Shown here: piece by piece, positions 15,843-24,068 of the stretch
How positions within the stretch are numbered: the first letter of the stretch is position 1
Layout of the letters: the number at the start of each line of letters is the position of its first letter
DNA from: Nocardia abscessus
Lineage (GTDB): Bacteria > Actinomycetota > Actinomycetes > Mycobacteriales > Mycobacteriaceae
Length of the DNA: 64,000 nucleotides
Reading direction: 5' to 3'
NCBI RefSeq assembly: GCF_015477775.1
Contig: NZ_JADLQO010000018.1
Coordinates: 1 to 64,000 of the forward strand
The notes under the pieces: generated by a model
Told to the model about the DNA's origin: nothing
Seen by the model: the letters and a program-made list of their open reading frames with translations, nothing else
The model's database searches: none
Position numbers and translations under genes: made by a program

Positions 15843-17258
15843 ATGCTCGATTTCGACGTTTCGCGGTTGCCCGCCGATCCAGCCGAATGGCAAGCCTTAG
15901 TGGATGCGTTGACGCGAACCGACGACTACTCCGAGACACACTATCTGGAGATGAAGTCGGCGTTGGACATGCGGGACAACGCTGACTTCATGAAGATTCC
16001 AAGGTTCATCCTCGGCGCCGCTAACCGCATGCCAGACGATGCGGCACCCTACCTGGGCGGGCACGCGATCATGGTGCTCGGAGTGAAGTACGGAAGCGCC
16101 GAGGGGCTTGAGAAGCCACTGGAAAGCAAAGACATTCGCGCTAAAGTCGATCCGTACACCGGTCTCGGCAAGATCGACTGGTGGGTTCACTACCTGGACG
16201 GCGACAAAGACCCGGCCCGGCGTGTTGTCATCATCGTCGTAGCACCACCACAGTGGGGCGACCCGATCAGGGTGTGCTACCAGAAGTTCGCGCACAAGGT
16301 CCCCAGCACCAAGAAAGGCGAGTGCTCGAATCAGGCATGTCCTCGACCCGACAAGCTCGAGAAGGTATTGGCGGACAACGGCTGGATCTTCTGCCGACCC
16401 GACAGCGAAACGAGGTTGGCCCGGGGAAAGGACATCGAGCATCTGATGGAACGCGCCCTCAACGGGCGCCCGGCCGACCCCGATGTTGTGGTCCACGGCA
16501 AGGCCATCCGTGTCACCGTGCGCGATGACTTCTTGAAGAAGTATTTCAAGGCATGGGGAGACCACTATAACGAATCCCTAGCTACACCTCCGTTTCACAC
16601 CGCGTACGCAGCGCTGCGAGTCGACAACCGCACGCACGAAGAGTTCAGAAATGAGGTACGCGAATGGGTTTCGAAATTCAATGAGGAGTGGTCGACTCTA
16701 GCGGAAATGGCCGCCGTTGTCGGCCGAGACGAATACCAGGTCTCTTTCACGATCACGAATAGCAACGGAGTCTCTCTAAGACGCCCGAATCTCAATGTCC
16801 ACATCGGAGGAATGACATTTCCCCAAGACGCGATCGACAAGTCTCGGTTCCATGCCTACCGGATTGTTCCGCAGCCGCCCCGGGAATACGGCACTCCGCC
16901 ACGCGTCTTTCTCGAAAGCGAGCGCGCCGCAGCCTCGTTGATTCCGGTGGAACGTCCGCGGTTGCGGCGCCAATTCGATCAGATAGTGGGCCAGTACGGT
17001 GACGATCCGCAAGGGCTGACATTAAGCGTCAGAATGGAGGACTTGAGGGCGCACGGGAAGCACGTGGTCGCACCAGACGATGTGTTCATTCTGACCTACG
17101 AACCGGACATAACCGAACTGGTTGCAACTTGGGAGATCTCCGCAGCAGATCACAGCCGCCCACCGTATCGTGGCGAGACGCGAATCCCCATTGTCGACGT
17201 CGACGTATCAGAGCTCCTCGAACGCCAGCTCAAGACTCCAGTCAAGAAAGAAGAGTGA
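15843..17258 (+). CDS. AlbA_2 (Schlafen-type) putative DNA-binding domain protein, copy A
   Basis: A 471-residue protein. Residues ~30-115 resemble the Schlafen AlbA_2 domain: ETHYLEMKSALDM, then IPRFILGAANRMPD and HAIMVLGVKYG, matching the usual E-x-K, helix and GG/VLGV pattern. The region around WVHYLDG and VVIIVVAPPQWGDPI continues that domain. The remaining ~250 residues are a C-terminal region I do not recognise, shared with the convergent gene at 17287. AlbA_2 proteins bind nucleic acids and several act in phage defence or transcription; a role here is inferred. The codon use is less GC-rich than the neighbours. GGAAGGAG precedes the ATG. Confidence 0.72.
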   Translation: MLDFDVSRLPADPAEWQALVDALTRTDDYSETHYLEMKSALDMRDNADFMKIPRFILGAANRMPDDAAPYLGGHAIMVLGVKYGSAEGLEKPLESKDIRAKVDPYTGLGKIDWWVHYLDGDKDPARRVVIIVVAPPQWGDPIRVCYQKFAHKVPSTKKGECSNQACPRPDKLEKVLADNGWIFCRPDSETRLARGKDIEHLMERALNGRPADPDVVVHGKAIRVTVRDDFLKKYFKAWGDHYNESLATPPFHTAYAALRVDNRTHEEFRNEVREWVSKFNEEWSTLAEMAAVVGRDEYQVSFTITNSNGVSLRRPNLNVHIGGMTFPQDAIDKSRFHAYRIVPQPPREYGTPPRVFLESERAAASLIPVERPRLRRQFDQIVGQYGDDPQGLTLSVRMEDLRAHGKHVVAPDDVFILTYEPDITELVATWEISAADHSRPPYRGETRIPIVDVDVSELLERQLKTPVKKEE

Positions 17259-17286
17259 CGACAGCACGCCGCAAACCTGAAACCGC

Positions 17287-18624
17287 CTATTCTTGCAGTG
17301 CCTCGTTGAGCGCGTCCCGAAGCCAATCTGTGAGGTCGAGGTCTACGACTTCTAGGACCACATCAGCCGCCGCATAAACGTGCCCGTGATCGGCCGCTGT
17401 CAACGTCCATTCTCCCGAGAACTTGGTACCCGGTTCTTGACCGGTAACCAATACAAACTCGGTTTCCAAACGGTAAGGCGGGCGCCCAACTCTCAGATCC
17501 CTCAGAGTGAACGACATCTCCACGCCGTCGTCAGATTCTTCAACCGAAATCACACCGTCATCATCTGACGCCGGTAACACCGGCGACTCGAACGGAGGGG
17601 CAGATGAGATTCCCGGGAACAAGCTCGCAAAATCTTCACCCCACTTCTTCGGCAACTCCGGCAATACCTCTATAAGGTCTGACGTCTCATTGTAGTTGCT
17701 ATCGACGACAAGCATGGCTCCCTCAACCGAGAGGTGCACCTCCGGCTGCTTCAGGTACTCGCCGGAGCTATTCGATACCGTGATCTCTAGCGGTGGGGCG
17801 ACCGCTCCGGCCGCAAAGTCGACGATAGCGGACCAACCACTGCGCAGAGCGGTCACCCATTCCTCAAGTTCGGTGCTGAAGGCTTGAGGAGAACGAAAAT
17901 CCGTGACGATAGGCTGTCCGAACATGTTCCTTTCCGATGTCGGTGTGCCGAGCCGGTCGCGTACATGCTCGATATACTTTTCCAGCAGGCCACTGTCCCA
18001 TCGGCATCGGTAGACGTTCCCCTTGACTGTTACGACCGGAGTGGCTTTCGGCTTGTGTCCTGTGACGAGTCGCTGGCAGAGAGAGTCGATCTCCGCCGCG
18101 TTCGCCGCCCGCGTTTCGCTGGAAGGCCGGACGTAGACACCACCGTTCAGGAGCAAGGGACGCTTGCCACCTGGCTCAGTGAACTCTTTGCGGCAAGGGA
18201 AGATTGGATCTCCGTACCGCGGCGGCGCGACGACGATGATAAGGACGTGCCGGCCTGCGCCTCCAGGAACTTCGACACGCTCAGTCCACCATGTAGGCCG
18301 GGCTCCGCCGCCGGTGTAGTTGGCCAGGTAGTTCTTCAGATCCTTCTCGTCCACCGTTGGAACACCGAGGATGGCACCTTTCTGAACCCCGAGCACCATT
18401 ACTCCATGCCCCTCGAAGTGCATCTCTGCGAGGTCAGGCAAACGGTTTGCCGACCCGAGGATGTACTTTGCAATCTTCGCGCGGCCCACGTTGGTCTTCG
18501 GGTCGACGTCGGACTTGACCTCAAGGTAGTCGGTTTCGTAGTCGTCGCCTGTGTCGCGCACGTGTTCCACCAGGTCAGACCACGCCATCTGTCCCCTCGG
18601 CAGCACCGTGAAATCGATTGGCAT
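17287..18624 (-). CDS. AlbA_2 (Schlafen-type) putative DNA-binding domain protein, copy B
   Basis: A 445-residue homologue of the gene at 15843 in convergent orientation, 28 bases apart end to end. Matching segments in order are DYETDYLEVKSDVDP, KYILGSANRLPD, HGVMVLGVQKG, RHVLIIVVAPPRYGDPI and VYVRPSSETR. The C-termini are also related (FSGEWTLTAADHGHVY against the other copy's EISAADHSRPPY). The leaders share TAGGGGAAGGA. The ATG at 18624 has GGAAGGA upstream; the frame open to 19350 is shadow. Divergence within the pair is large, so they may be two subunits of one system instead of a recent duplicate. Confidence 0.72.
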   Translation of the reverse strand: MPIDFTVLPRGQMAWSDLVEHVRDTGDDYETDYLEVKSDVDPKTNVGRAKIAKYILGSANRLPDLAEMHFEGHGVMVLGVQKGAILGVPTVDEKDLKNYLANYTGGGARPTWWTERVEVPGGAGRHVLIIVVAPPRYGDPIFPCRKEFTEPGGKRPLLLNGGVYVRPSSETRAANAAEIDSLCQRLVTGHKPKATPVVTVKGNVYRCRWDSGLLEKYIEHVRDRLGTPTSERNMFGQPIVTDFRSPQAFSTELEEWVTALRSGWSAIVDFAAGAVAPPLEITVSNSSGEYLKQPEVHLSVEGAMLVVDSNYNETSDLIEVLPELPKKWGEDFASLFPGISSAPPFESPVLPASDDDGVISVEESDDGVEMSFTLRDLRVGRPPYRLETEFVLVTGQEPGTKFSGEWTLTAADHGHVYAAADVVLEVVDLDLTDWLRDALNEALQE

Positions 18625-18698
18625 CCTGTTCCTTCCCCTAACAGACGCCTGCCATCGTAGGCCGTCACCCGACCGACACGCACATGGGTAACCCGATG

Positions 18699-19178
18699 CT
18701 AGCGGGCTTCGAACGAAACGACATCGATCCCCGTTGCCTCTGCTCGCCGCCTGCAATCCCTTGTCCCGGACCAGCCGTCGCCCATAGGGTAAGCAATACA
18801 CCTGTCCGCCCTGAGGTCGACCATGTGCTGGTTGCGGTGGTTGCCCGCGGCCGGGCAGTAGCGGCGCCCGTTCTTCCACCGAGGGTTGTGTCGGCACGTC
18901 GGATGGCAGGGCCGCTCCCAGGCCGCAGGGTGCGGCTCCGGAATGATCCTGTATTCGGGGTGACGGGCGGCGATGATCGGTGAACACGCCCACCGGTCGG
19001 CGATCGCATCCAGGCCGGGTGGTCGTCGTGGTCGCCCGTCTGGGCAGTCGCCGTGGACGACGATCAGGGTTGTTCCGAGCGGGAGCTGTACGAGTTCTTC
19101 GCTGAGCACGTCGCCTGCGGTGTGCCAGTCGTCGTAGAACCGGGACCCCGTGACGAGCAGCCGGAACACCGCGGTCAC
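18699..19178 (-). CDS. cpYpsA-type SLOG (DUF2493-like) protein
   Basis: The frame has the start of the YspA/cpYpsA SLOG fold, LLVTGSRFYDDWHT, followed by TTLIVVHGDCPDG, typical of SLOG/DUF2493 proteins that bind nucleotide-derived ligands. Here a Cys/His-rich insert (HPTCRHNPRWKNGRRYCPAAGNHRNQ region) follows, ending with CIAYPMGDGWSGTRDC, the usual sugar-nucleotide-binding end. SLOG proteins occur in nucleotide-signalling defence systems and on mobile elements. The start is uncertain: GTG 19178 gives 159 residues; longer starts up to 19262 would overlap the next gene. It is downstream of the truncated Gly-repeat gene. Confidence 0.65.
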   Translation of the reverse strand: MTAVFRLLVTGSRFYDDWHTAGDVLSEELVQLPLGTTLIVVHGDCPDGRPRRPPGLDAIADRWACSPIIAARHPEYRIIPEPHPAAWERPCHPTCRHNPRWKNGRRYCPAAGNHRNQHMVDLRADRCIAYPMGDGWSGTRDCRRRAEATGIDVVSFEAR

Positions 19179-19204
19179 GTCGTCGCGGGATTCCAACCCG
19201 CGTA

Positions 19205-20008
19205 CTATGCAGGCTCGGTCGCGACGCGAACCCATGTGCCTGGCGTTCCATCGGCCACGCACACGAACATGGTTGCCGCACTGTCCATGAATATCTCTCC
19301 CTTGCCGTGGTTGCCGGCAGTGGGTCGGCCGACGGTCGCCGCGGGAACAAGATTCAGTTGCGCACTTGTACCGTCGAACTGGCCGCCATAGACGCCGGTT
19401 CCGAATAACTTTGCGCTGCTGTCACTTTCGCCGACAACGCCTGCAACCCTACCTGTGGGTCGACCGCCGCCTGTACCCTTTGCCGAGCACACAACGCCAG
19501 GCGCGCCTTCACCACGGACACCAGCGCCAAATGGCACTGCGTGTCGACCCAGCACACCTGCGGTTTCAGCACCACCAGCCGCATACCCAATGACGCCAAA
19601 ACCCTCGCTCGTATTGGCTCCCCCCACGCCGGCGTAGCCGGGTTTAGATGAGACGCCCAGTGCACCTGTGTCACCGACTCCGATCACTCCGAATCCGTCA
19701 CGCCCGGGGTGCCATCCAGCCATCGCGGCGTAGCCCTGCTTCGAGGACACACCGAACACGCCAGTGTCGCCCAGTCCGTGCACTCCCGGGCCTGTGCGGT
19801 AGACGTTGTGGCCGTATACGCCTGCCGACGTTCCTCTGCCTTCGCCGGACACTCCTACGGTTCCGATCCCGCGGATTCCGGTCCCACGGCCGTTGGCGTG
19901 AACACCGGTTTCGCCAAACGCGAGCACGCCAAAGCCGTCCACGCCATAGTTGTTTCCCTCTACACCTGCACAGCCCGCCCCACTGCCAATGCCGAGTATG
20001 CCGGTGTG
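19205..20008 (-). pseudogene. Gly-rich repeat protein truncated at its 5' end by an IS element
   Basis: The frame encodes ~245-268 residues of GVxGxS/GxG repeats (for example GVFGVSSKQGYAAMAG and GALGVSSKPGYAGVGG), similar to fibre-like repeats in actinobacterial and phage tail-type surface proteins. The C-terminus (KGEIFMDSAATMFVCVADGTPGTWVRVA) is a compact end domain seen in such proteins. The repeat frame continues upstream of the first possible start (GTG 19942) without a break until a TAG created at the IS481 boundary at 20009-20011. The original 5' part is therefore missing. Expression from the internal GTG cannot be ruled out. Confidence 0.6.
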
Positions 20009-20972
20009 CTACTGACGATGGCCGTTGACAGTGTGGGCCTGGGTCTTCTGTAGCAGCCTCTCATAGGGTGTCTGCCCTGCGAGGCCGCCGTGTGGGCGGT
20101 GGAAGTTGTAGTAGTCCTCCCATTCCTTGAGCTTGTCGTTGAACAACCCGGTGTCGTCGATGACGACACCGTCGAGGAGGCGGTAGAACTCTTCGGCGTC
20201 GATGCGGTGCGAGCGCTCCACCTTGCCGTTGAGGCGCGGGGTTGCCGGTTTGATGTAGGTGTGGCCGATGCCCTGGTCGATCACGTGCCAGTGGAAGGCC
20301 GACTGGAACTCTGCACCATTATCGGTCTGGATCTTCTCGACCTGGAACGGCAGCCGGGACAGGACGTAGTCCAGGAACTGGATCGCGGTCTTCTGGTCCG
20401 AGCGAGGATAGACGCGCAGCACCCTGCCGGGTGCAGTCGTCGATGGCGGTGTACTGGTAGAAGCGCTTGCGCCGCCCGGCCGCGGTGGTGATCGGTTCGA
20501 TGAACTTCACATCGATCTGCACATGGTGGCCGGGGCGCTGCTTCTCATAGCGCTTCCAGCGCTGCTTGTGGCGTTTGTAGCGCTGCGAGGCCGGCAGCCG
20601 GTTCATGTTCAGCCGCTTCAGGATTCGCCAGACCGTGGACTGGCTGATCGACACATCGTGGTAGCGCTGCAGATACATCGTGATCTTCATCGGACCGAAG
20701 TGGTAGTGCTGGCGCAAGTGGATGATCTTGGTGACCACCTCGGGTTCTGTGACGGTCGGGCAGTGCAGCGGAGCGCTGGAGCGATCCTTGAGCCCGTCGA
20801 GCCCTTCGTCCTCGTAGCGGCGCTTCCATCGGTAGAAGATGTTGCGGCTGATGCCGTAGTAGCGGCAGGTCGCGGCCACGTTGCCGCTGACCTCCTCGGC
20901 ATGCCGAAGCACCGCCAGGCGCCGGTTCGCTCGCCGGACCAGATCCTTCTCACTCCATACACGTTCGGGCAC
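20009..20972 (-). pseudogene. IS481-family transposase, frameshifted
   Basis: Two overlapping frames (20319-20972 and 20009-20422) together give a full IS481-type transposase. The first has the HTH (CRYYGISRNIFYRWKRRYED) and first catalytic Asp (HHVQIDVKFIEP). The second has the second Asp (IQTDNGAEF) and the Glu (PRLNGKVERSHR), followed by YNFHRPHGGLAGQTPYERL. The break lies near 20415, right after DDCTR, where four extra bases (CAGG) separate CACCCGG from GTGCTGCG. IS481 transposases are normally one frame, so this copy is probably inactive. Confidence 0.85.
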
Positions 20973-21020
20973 AGGACTCCTTCGTATCAGGAGCCCAAAC
21001 TGTCAACAACCTCCGTCAGT
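20011..21020. mobile_element. IS481-family insertion sequence (~1.0 kb)
   Basis: The ends form imperfect inverted repeats of ~28 bases: ACTGACGATGGCCGTTGACA at 20011 and, on the other strand, ACTGACGGAGGTTGTTGACA at 21020, continuing with GT-GGGC matches. The left end abuts a Gly-repeat gene and the right end abuts an XRE gene, two unrelated truncated genes. No clear target duplication flanks the ends, which suggests deletion or recombination after insertion. Confidence 0.8.
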
Positions 21021-21118
21021 TTTAGACCTAGCAGTGCGGCGAACTCACGGATCGACTTGCGCATGGCTTCTTGGAGTGCGGCGGCTTCGAAGCCGGTCCA
21101 CTGTCGCGCTCGTGCCAT
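20987..21118 (-). pseudogene. REWTG-family XRE regulator truncated by IS481 (copy 2)
   Basis: From ATG 21118 the frame reads MARARQWTGFEAAALQEAMR followed by KSIREFAALLG, the N-terminus of the family seen at 12641 and 24930. It then runs into the IS481 inverted repeat at 21020 and stops at 20987. Only 31 native codons remain. The upstream sequence, including the tandem 11-base repeats at 21159-21180, is still intact. Confidence 0.75.
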
Positions 21119-21158
21119 CGCCTTTGCCTATGTTTTTGAGCCTGACCTGGGCAAATAC

Positions 21159-21180
21159 CTACGCTACGCCCACAGTACGC
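21159..21180. promoter_or_regulatory. Tandem 11-bp operator-like repeats upstream of REWTG copy 2
   Basis: CTACGCTACGC (21159-21169) is followed by CCACAGTACGC (21170-21180), the same layout as at 14094 and 27138, preceded by CCTGACCTGGGCAAA. The operator survives although its regulator gene is truncated. Confidence 0.5.
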
Positions 21181-21370
21181 CATCACCGCGCTGTTACAGC
21201 CGAAACCACCTGTGCGCCAGGGTGAAAAGCGGTACCCGGTACCGGGCCGACGCCGCAAACCCCTCACGCGGCGCACCGGCGGCCAGGGTGGCGGTCCGGT
21301 GGCGAAAGCCCCCGGTGCCGGGTACCACCCGAACTTTTGCCGCCTTGGACCCGGAAAGAAGCACTGCGCG

Positions 21371-21586
21371 ATGCTCACCAGTTCCCTCGCCATCTATCAA
21401 TTGATCGCCAGGACCGGACAGGCGGCGCATCAAGCGCCCCTAGCGCCGTTCACGATCTCGCAGGCGCACATGGTGATGCGCTACCACGTTGCCTGCCGGG
21501 CGAGGCGCTGCCCACGCAAGGCCGCCGCCCTCGACACCCTCGTCCAAGCCCGCCGGGTGGTGCCATCCGAGACGAAGCCGCGGTGA
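21371..21586 (+). CDS. Small Cys-containing hypothetical protein (71 residues)
   Basis: A 71-residue ORF with the segment MRYHVACRARRCPRKAAALD, containing paired cysteines and basic residues that could bind metal or nucleic acid. It begins a run of six small plus-strand genes with short gaps or overlaps. The frame is open to 21212, but the upstream part is basic and shadow-like. The nearest purine-rich site (GGAAAGAAG) is further from the ATG than usual, so the start is uncertain. I recall similar short motifs in nocardial hypothetical proteins but assign no function. Confidence 0.5.
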   Translation: MLTSSLAIYQLIARTGQAAHQAPLAPFTISQAHMVMRYHVACRARRCPRKAAALDTLVQARRVVPSETKPR

Positions 21587-21592
21587 GCCACG

Positions 21593-22186
21593 ATGACCAC
21601 ACTGCCGAGTAGCGGCTCCCCGGACGACCACCTGCCCGATACCAGCAGTAGTGATCCGGCCGAAGTGACGCCGGAATGGGCGCCGGTCGAACCGCTGCCG
21701 TCGAGCGAGATGTTGCTGGCGGCGTTCGCTGGATTGACGCCAATTACAGCCACAGACATCCTGGATCCGGCCAGCGACTTGGTGATCTGCCAGGAGCGGC
21801 ATCTGTTGGCGTTCGAGGTGCTAGCGAGTGGCGCCGTCGCGGGCGAAAGAGTGCAATCTGTTGCGACGGCTTTGGTTTCGGCGCGAGAAGAACTCGACCT
21901 GCTGGTGACGATCATCGACGACGCTGTGGGCAAGCGACTGCCGCGCCGTCAGCGGGATGGGAAGCACCTTGCGGGCCCGGATGGGAATGCCCGGCCTGTA
22001 CCGGTACATACGGAGTCGATCGGGGAGATCGCGGCTCGGATGGCCGCGCTTTGGGAAGTGGTCAGCGCCCACGTGGGCGACGTCGGTGATCTGCCAGAAG
22101 CACATCGCCTGATGGAACTGTCCGAGGGCTACGACGCCCTGGCTGCTGAGATCGATGCGGGTCGGCGAATCCCGCCGGGGTTGTGA
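21593..22186 (+). CDS. Hypothetical helical protein (197 residues)
   Basis: The first ~50 residues are Pro/Ser/Glu-rich and disordered. The rest is helical, with AREELDLLVTIIDDAVGKRL and IGEIAARMAALWEVVSAHVG as amphipathic helices. I recognise no family. It sits seven bases after the previous gene and six before the next, in a co-directional set of small genes ending at the hairpin at 23541. Base composition and third-position GC match a genuine actinobacterial gene. Confidence 0.65.
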   Translation: MTTLPSSGSPDDHLPDTSSSDPAEVTPEWAPVEPLPSSEMLLAAFAGLTPITATDILDPASDLVICQERHLLAFEVLASGAVAGERVQSVATALVSAREELDLLVTIIDDAVGKRLPRRQRDGKHLAGPDGNARPVPVHTESIGEIAARMAALWEVVSAHVGDVGDLPEAHRLMELSEGYDALAAEIDAGRRIPPGL

Positions 22187-22192
22187 TGCGCT

Positions 22193-22396
22193 GTGCGGCC
22201 AACCACCTCGCCACGGCGAATCCGACACATTCACATCGAATCTGGGGCGCTGAGCTTGGACTTCCAGGCGAGTGCCGAGCAGGTGCAGAACGTCGCAGAG
22301 GAGCTGGCGCAGGGGTTTCCGGACTTGGTGGTGACGGTCGACGACGACGTCTGTGATGACCTGCCACCGCTGCCGTGTGCCGCGCTCTGGGACTGA
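22193..22396 (+). CDS. Small hypothetical protein (67 residues)
   Basis: A GTG-started frame seven bases after the previous stop. The peptide has an alternating hydrophobic pattern (IHIESGALSLDFQASAEQVQ) that would form strand-helix-strand, and ends with acidic residues (VTVDDDVCDDLPPLPCAA). No recognised family. Its position in the tight small-gene run supports translation. It is too small for the composition alone to be decisive. Confidence 0.5.
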   Translation: MRPTTSPRRIRHIHIESGALSLDFQASAEQVQNVAEELAQGFPDLVVTVDDDVCDDLPPLPCAALWD

Positions 22397-22472
22397 ACCG
22401 CCGCACTGCCCACCGGCTAACCCGGCTCGCGGCGTCCGCAGCTCCTTACTGAATCGCGAAAGGACTCCACCC

Positions 22473-23036
22473 TTGCCGTCTGAACGTCAACCATCGCCGT
22501 ATGTCGTTTTCGGGATCACGAACCAGCCGCTGGGCTGCACGGTGCCGCCAGTCGACGCGCAGCCCCAACAACCGCTGCCGGATGCGGGGCCGTTCCTACG
22601 GGTGTGCGCCGGGGGTCAGGAACCCACTACCGCGCTGTTGCGCTGTGCCCGCGAATTAGATGGCGAGTGGCGTCATGTCCATGAGCATGGCGGTAACGCC
22701 TCGGCAGAGGTCAATGAACAGCTCAACTTGCTGATCTGGCTGATCGACCGGGAGGCGGGTGGGCACACCAGCGGGATTGTGTTCGAGGCTGACGCTCCGG
22801 TGCTTCCGTCGTCGTACGGCGATTGGGTGGCACGGCTGATGTGGAAGTCCGTGTTGTATGCGCTGCGGCAGTACGAGCCGGAGCATCACGAGCGAGACGC
22901 GACCGAGCTGATGGCCTGTGTCCGGACGTTCGACCAGCTGGTCGCCGATGTGCAGGCAGGTCGGGTCCGGCTGCCAGAGCAGGCGGGGGCGTCTCGGCCG
23001 AGGGTGGGACGACCTCGGGGCGAGGATGTCACGTGA
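22473..23036 (+). CDS. Hypothetical protein (187 residues, TTG start)
   Basis: The best start is TTG 22473, preceded by GAAAGGA at 8-base spacing; the frame is open to 22353 but the upstream part overlaps the previous gene. The N-terminus is Pro-rich; then come helical stretches (ASAEVNEQLNLLIWLIDREA, YGDWVARLMWKSVLYALRQY). The last 25 residues are basic. I recognise no family. Its layout (helical core, basic tail, with a Trp- and Tyr-rich centre) resembles the 21593 protein, so the two may be distant relatives. Confidence 0.62.
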   Translation: MPSERQPSPYVVFGITNQPLGCTVPPVDAQPQQPLPDAGPFLRVCAGGQEPTTALLRCARELDGEWRHVHEHGGNASAEVNEQLNLLIWLIDREAGGHTSGIVFEADAPVLPSSYGDWVARLMWKSVLYALRQYEPEHHERDATELMACVRTFDQLVADVQAGRVRLPEQAGASRPRVGRPRGEDVT

Positions 23037-23236
23037 CACCATCAAACAAACGGGGAGACAGCACATTTGTGTATGCCGATGGCCCGCTGGCGGAGGCGAT
23101 GTGCCAGGTGCATCTGTTGGACCTAACGGTGGGGCGGGCGCGGGAGCTGCGGGACATCCATCGCGAGCACCACCCGGACGGGTGCGTGGTGCACCTGGAA
23201 GCGGCCTATCTACTGCTGCTCGAGGACGGCTGCTAA
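23033..23236 (+). CDS. Small hypothetical protein (67 residues)
   Basis: A GTG start overlaps the previous stop (GTGA), indicating coupling. The peptide contains CQVHLLDLTVGRARELRDIH and LEAAYLLLLEDGC, two helices with a Cys near each end. No family recognised. Its stop TAA is followed immediately by the GTG of the next gene, so the three genes from 22473 form one translational unit. Confidence 0.6.
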   Translation: MTPSNKRGDSTFVYADGPLAEAMCQVHLLDLTVGRARELRDIHREHHPDGCVVHLEAAYLLLLEDGC

Positions 23237-23524
23237 GTGACGTCGCCTCTTCTCCTGGCTATTCCCTGGACCGGTTCGATCATCTTCACCGGCGTGCTGT
23301 GCTTCCGGCTGGGCTACTGGTGGAAGACGACGGAGCTGCAAGGGCGGCATGCGATAGGGAATGTGCCGGGGCGGGACAATCCGTGGGAGTCGGATGCGAA
23401 CGACCTCGGTGACGAAGTATCGACGAGTACATCACCACCGGCAAGGCCGCGGCGGTGGCGGAGCGATGATGATGACGACACCGAGGTGATGCCGGTGATC
23501 ACCGATGCTGTAGCTGACCAGTAG
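23237..23524 (+). CDS. Small single-pass membrane protein (95 residues)
   Basis: A GTG start directly follows the previous TAA. Residues ~3-27 are a hydrophobic segment (LLLAIPWTGSIIFTGVLCF) followed by charged residues, a single N-terminal membrane anchor. The rest is polar, Pro/Arg-rich and then acidic (WRSDDDDDTEVM). No family recognised. It closes the small-gene run just before the hairpin at 23541. Confidence 0.6.
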   Translation: MTSPLLLAIPWTGSIIFTGVLCFRLGYWWKTTELQGRHAIGNVPGRDNPWESDANDLGDEVSTSTSPPARPRRWRSDDDDDTEVMPVITDAVADQ

Positions 23525-23540
23525 GACTGCACCAGTCAAC

Positions 23541-23570
23541 GTAGCCCGCTCCGTTTGAGGAGCGGGCTAC
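23541..23570. terminator. Bidirectional hairpin terminator
   Basis: GTAGCCCGCTCC at 23541-23552 pairs perfectly with GGAGCGGGCTAC at 23559-23570 around a 6-base loop. It lies between the end of the plus-strand small-gene run (23524) and the end of the minus-strand NUDIX gene (23628), as expected for a shared terminator. No T-run is present. Confidence 0.75.
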
Positions 23571-23627
23571 TGGGCGTTGCGGAAACTTCGGTTTGTACGC
23601 GGCGGCGCGGCCGATCTGACTGTGCGG

Positions 23628-24068
23628 TCAGCTCTCGCGGTACCGCGCCAGAACCTGCTTCACGGCATCCGTGACAGGCGGTTCCTCGACCAGGCTGGTC
23701 CAGGTGTACGCGTCGTGTTCTGTCAGTTCCACGGGCCCGGCATGGCCGACCTCGACGGTGAAGTTGAACTGTCGGCTTCTCTTGCCGCTGCCGGACTGGT
23801 AGTCGAACTCGCCGAGGTAGTTCGTGATGGCGGTGACCTCAAGGCCCGTCTCTTCCTTAACTTCCCGAATGAGGGCTTGATCGATGGCTTCGCCGGGATC
23901 GACTTTGCCACTCGGAAGTTCCCAGATCCCACCCATGAAGTCGTCGGCCGGTCGTTGCAGTAGAAGGACTCTGCCGCCGTGCTGGACGACGGCACCGACG
24001 ACGAGTTGTTGCACCTCGTCCCGGTCGGCTTCCCGCGTCAACTTCTCCAGCAGTGTGGTCTCGATCAT
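23628..24068 (-). CDS. NUDIX hydrolase
   Basis: A 146-residue NUDIX protein. The box GxxxxxExxxxxxxREUxEExGU is intact: GKVDPGEAIDQALIREVKEE followed by TGLE. The upstream VLLLQRPADDFMGGIWELPSG is typical of MutT-like enzymes, which cleave nucleoside diphosphate derivatives with magnesium. Its ATG overlaps the stop of a decayed DegT-type aminotransferase (ATGA), so it was once the last gene of a sugar-modification operon and now probably relies on a remnant promoter. The substrate cannot be told from sequence. Confidence 0.88.
   Translation of the reverse strand: MIETTLLEKLTREADRDEVQQLVVGAVVQHGGRVLLLQRPADDFMGGIWELPSGKVDPGEAIDQALIREVKEETGLEVTAITNYLGEFDYQSGSGKRSRQFNFTVEVGHAGPVELTEHDAYTWTSLVEEPPVTDAVKQVLARYRES

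Noticed and set aside
19205..20008. Collagen or PE_PGRS-type protein
   Set aside because: The repeats follow GVxGxS spacing and lack GXY triplets, a PE domain and GGA-rich runs.
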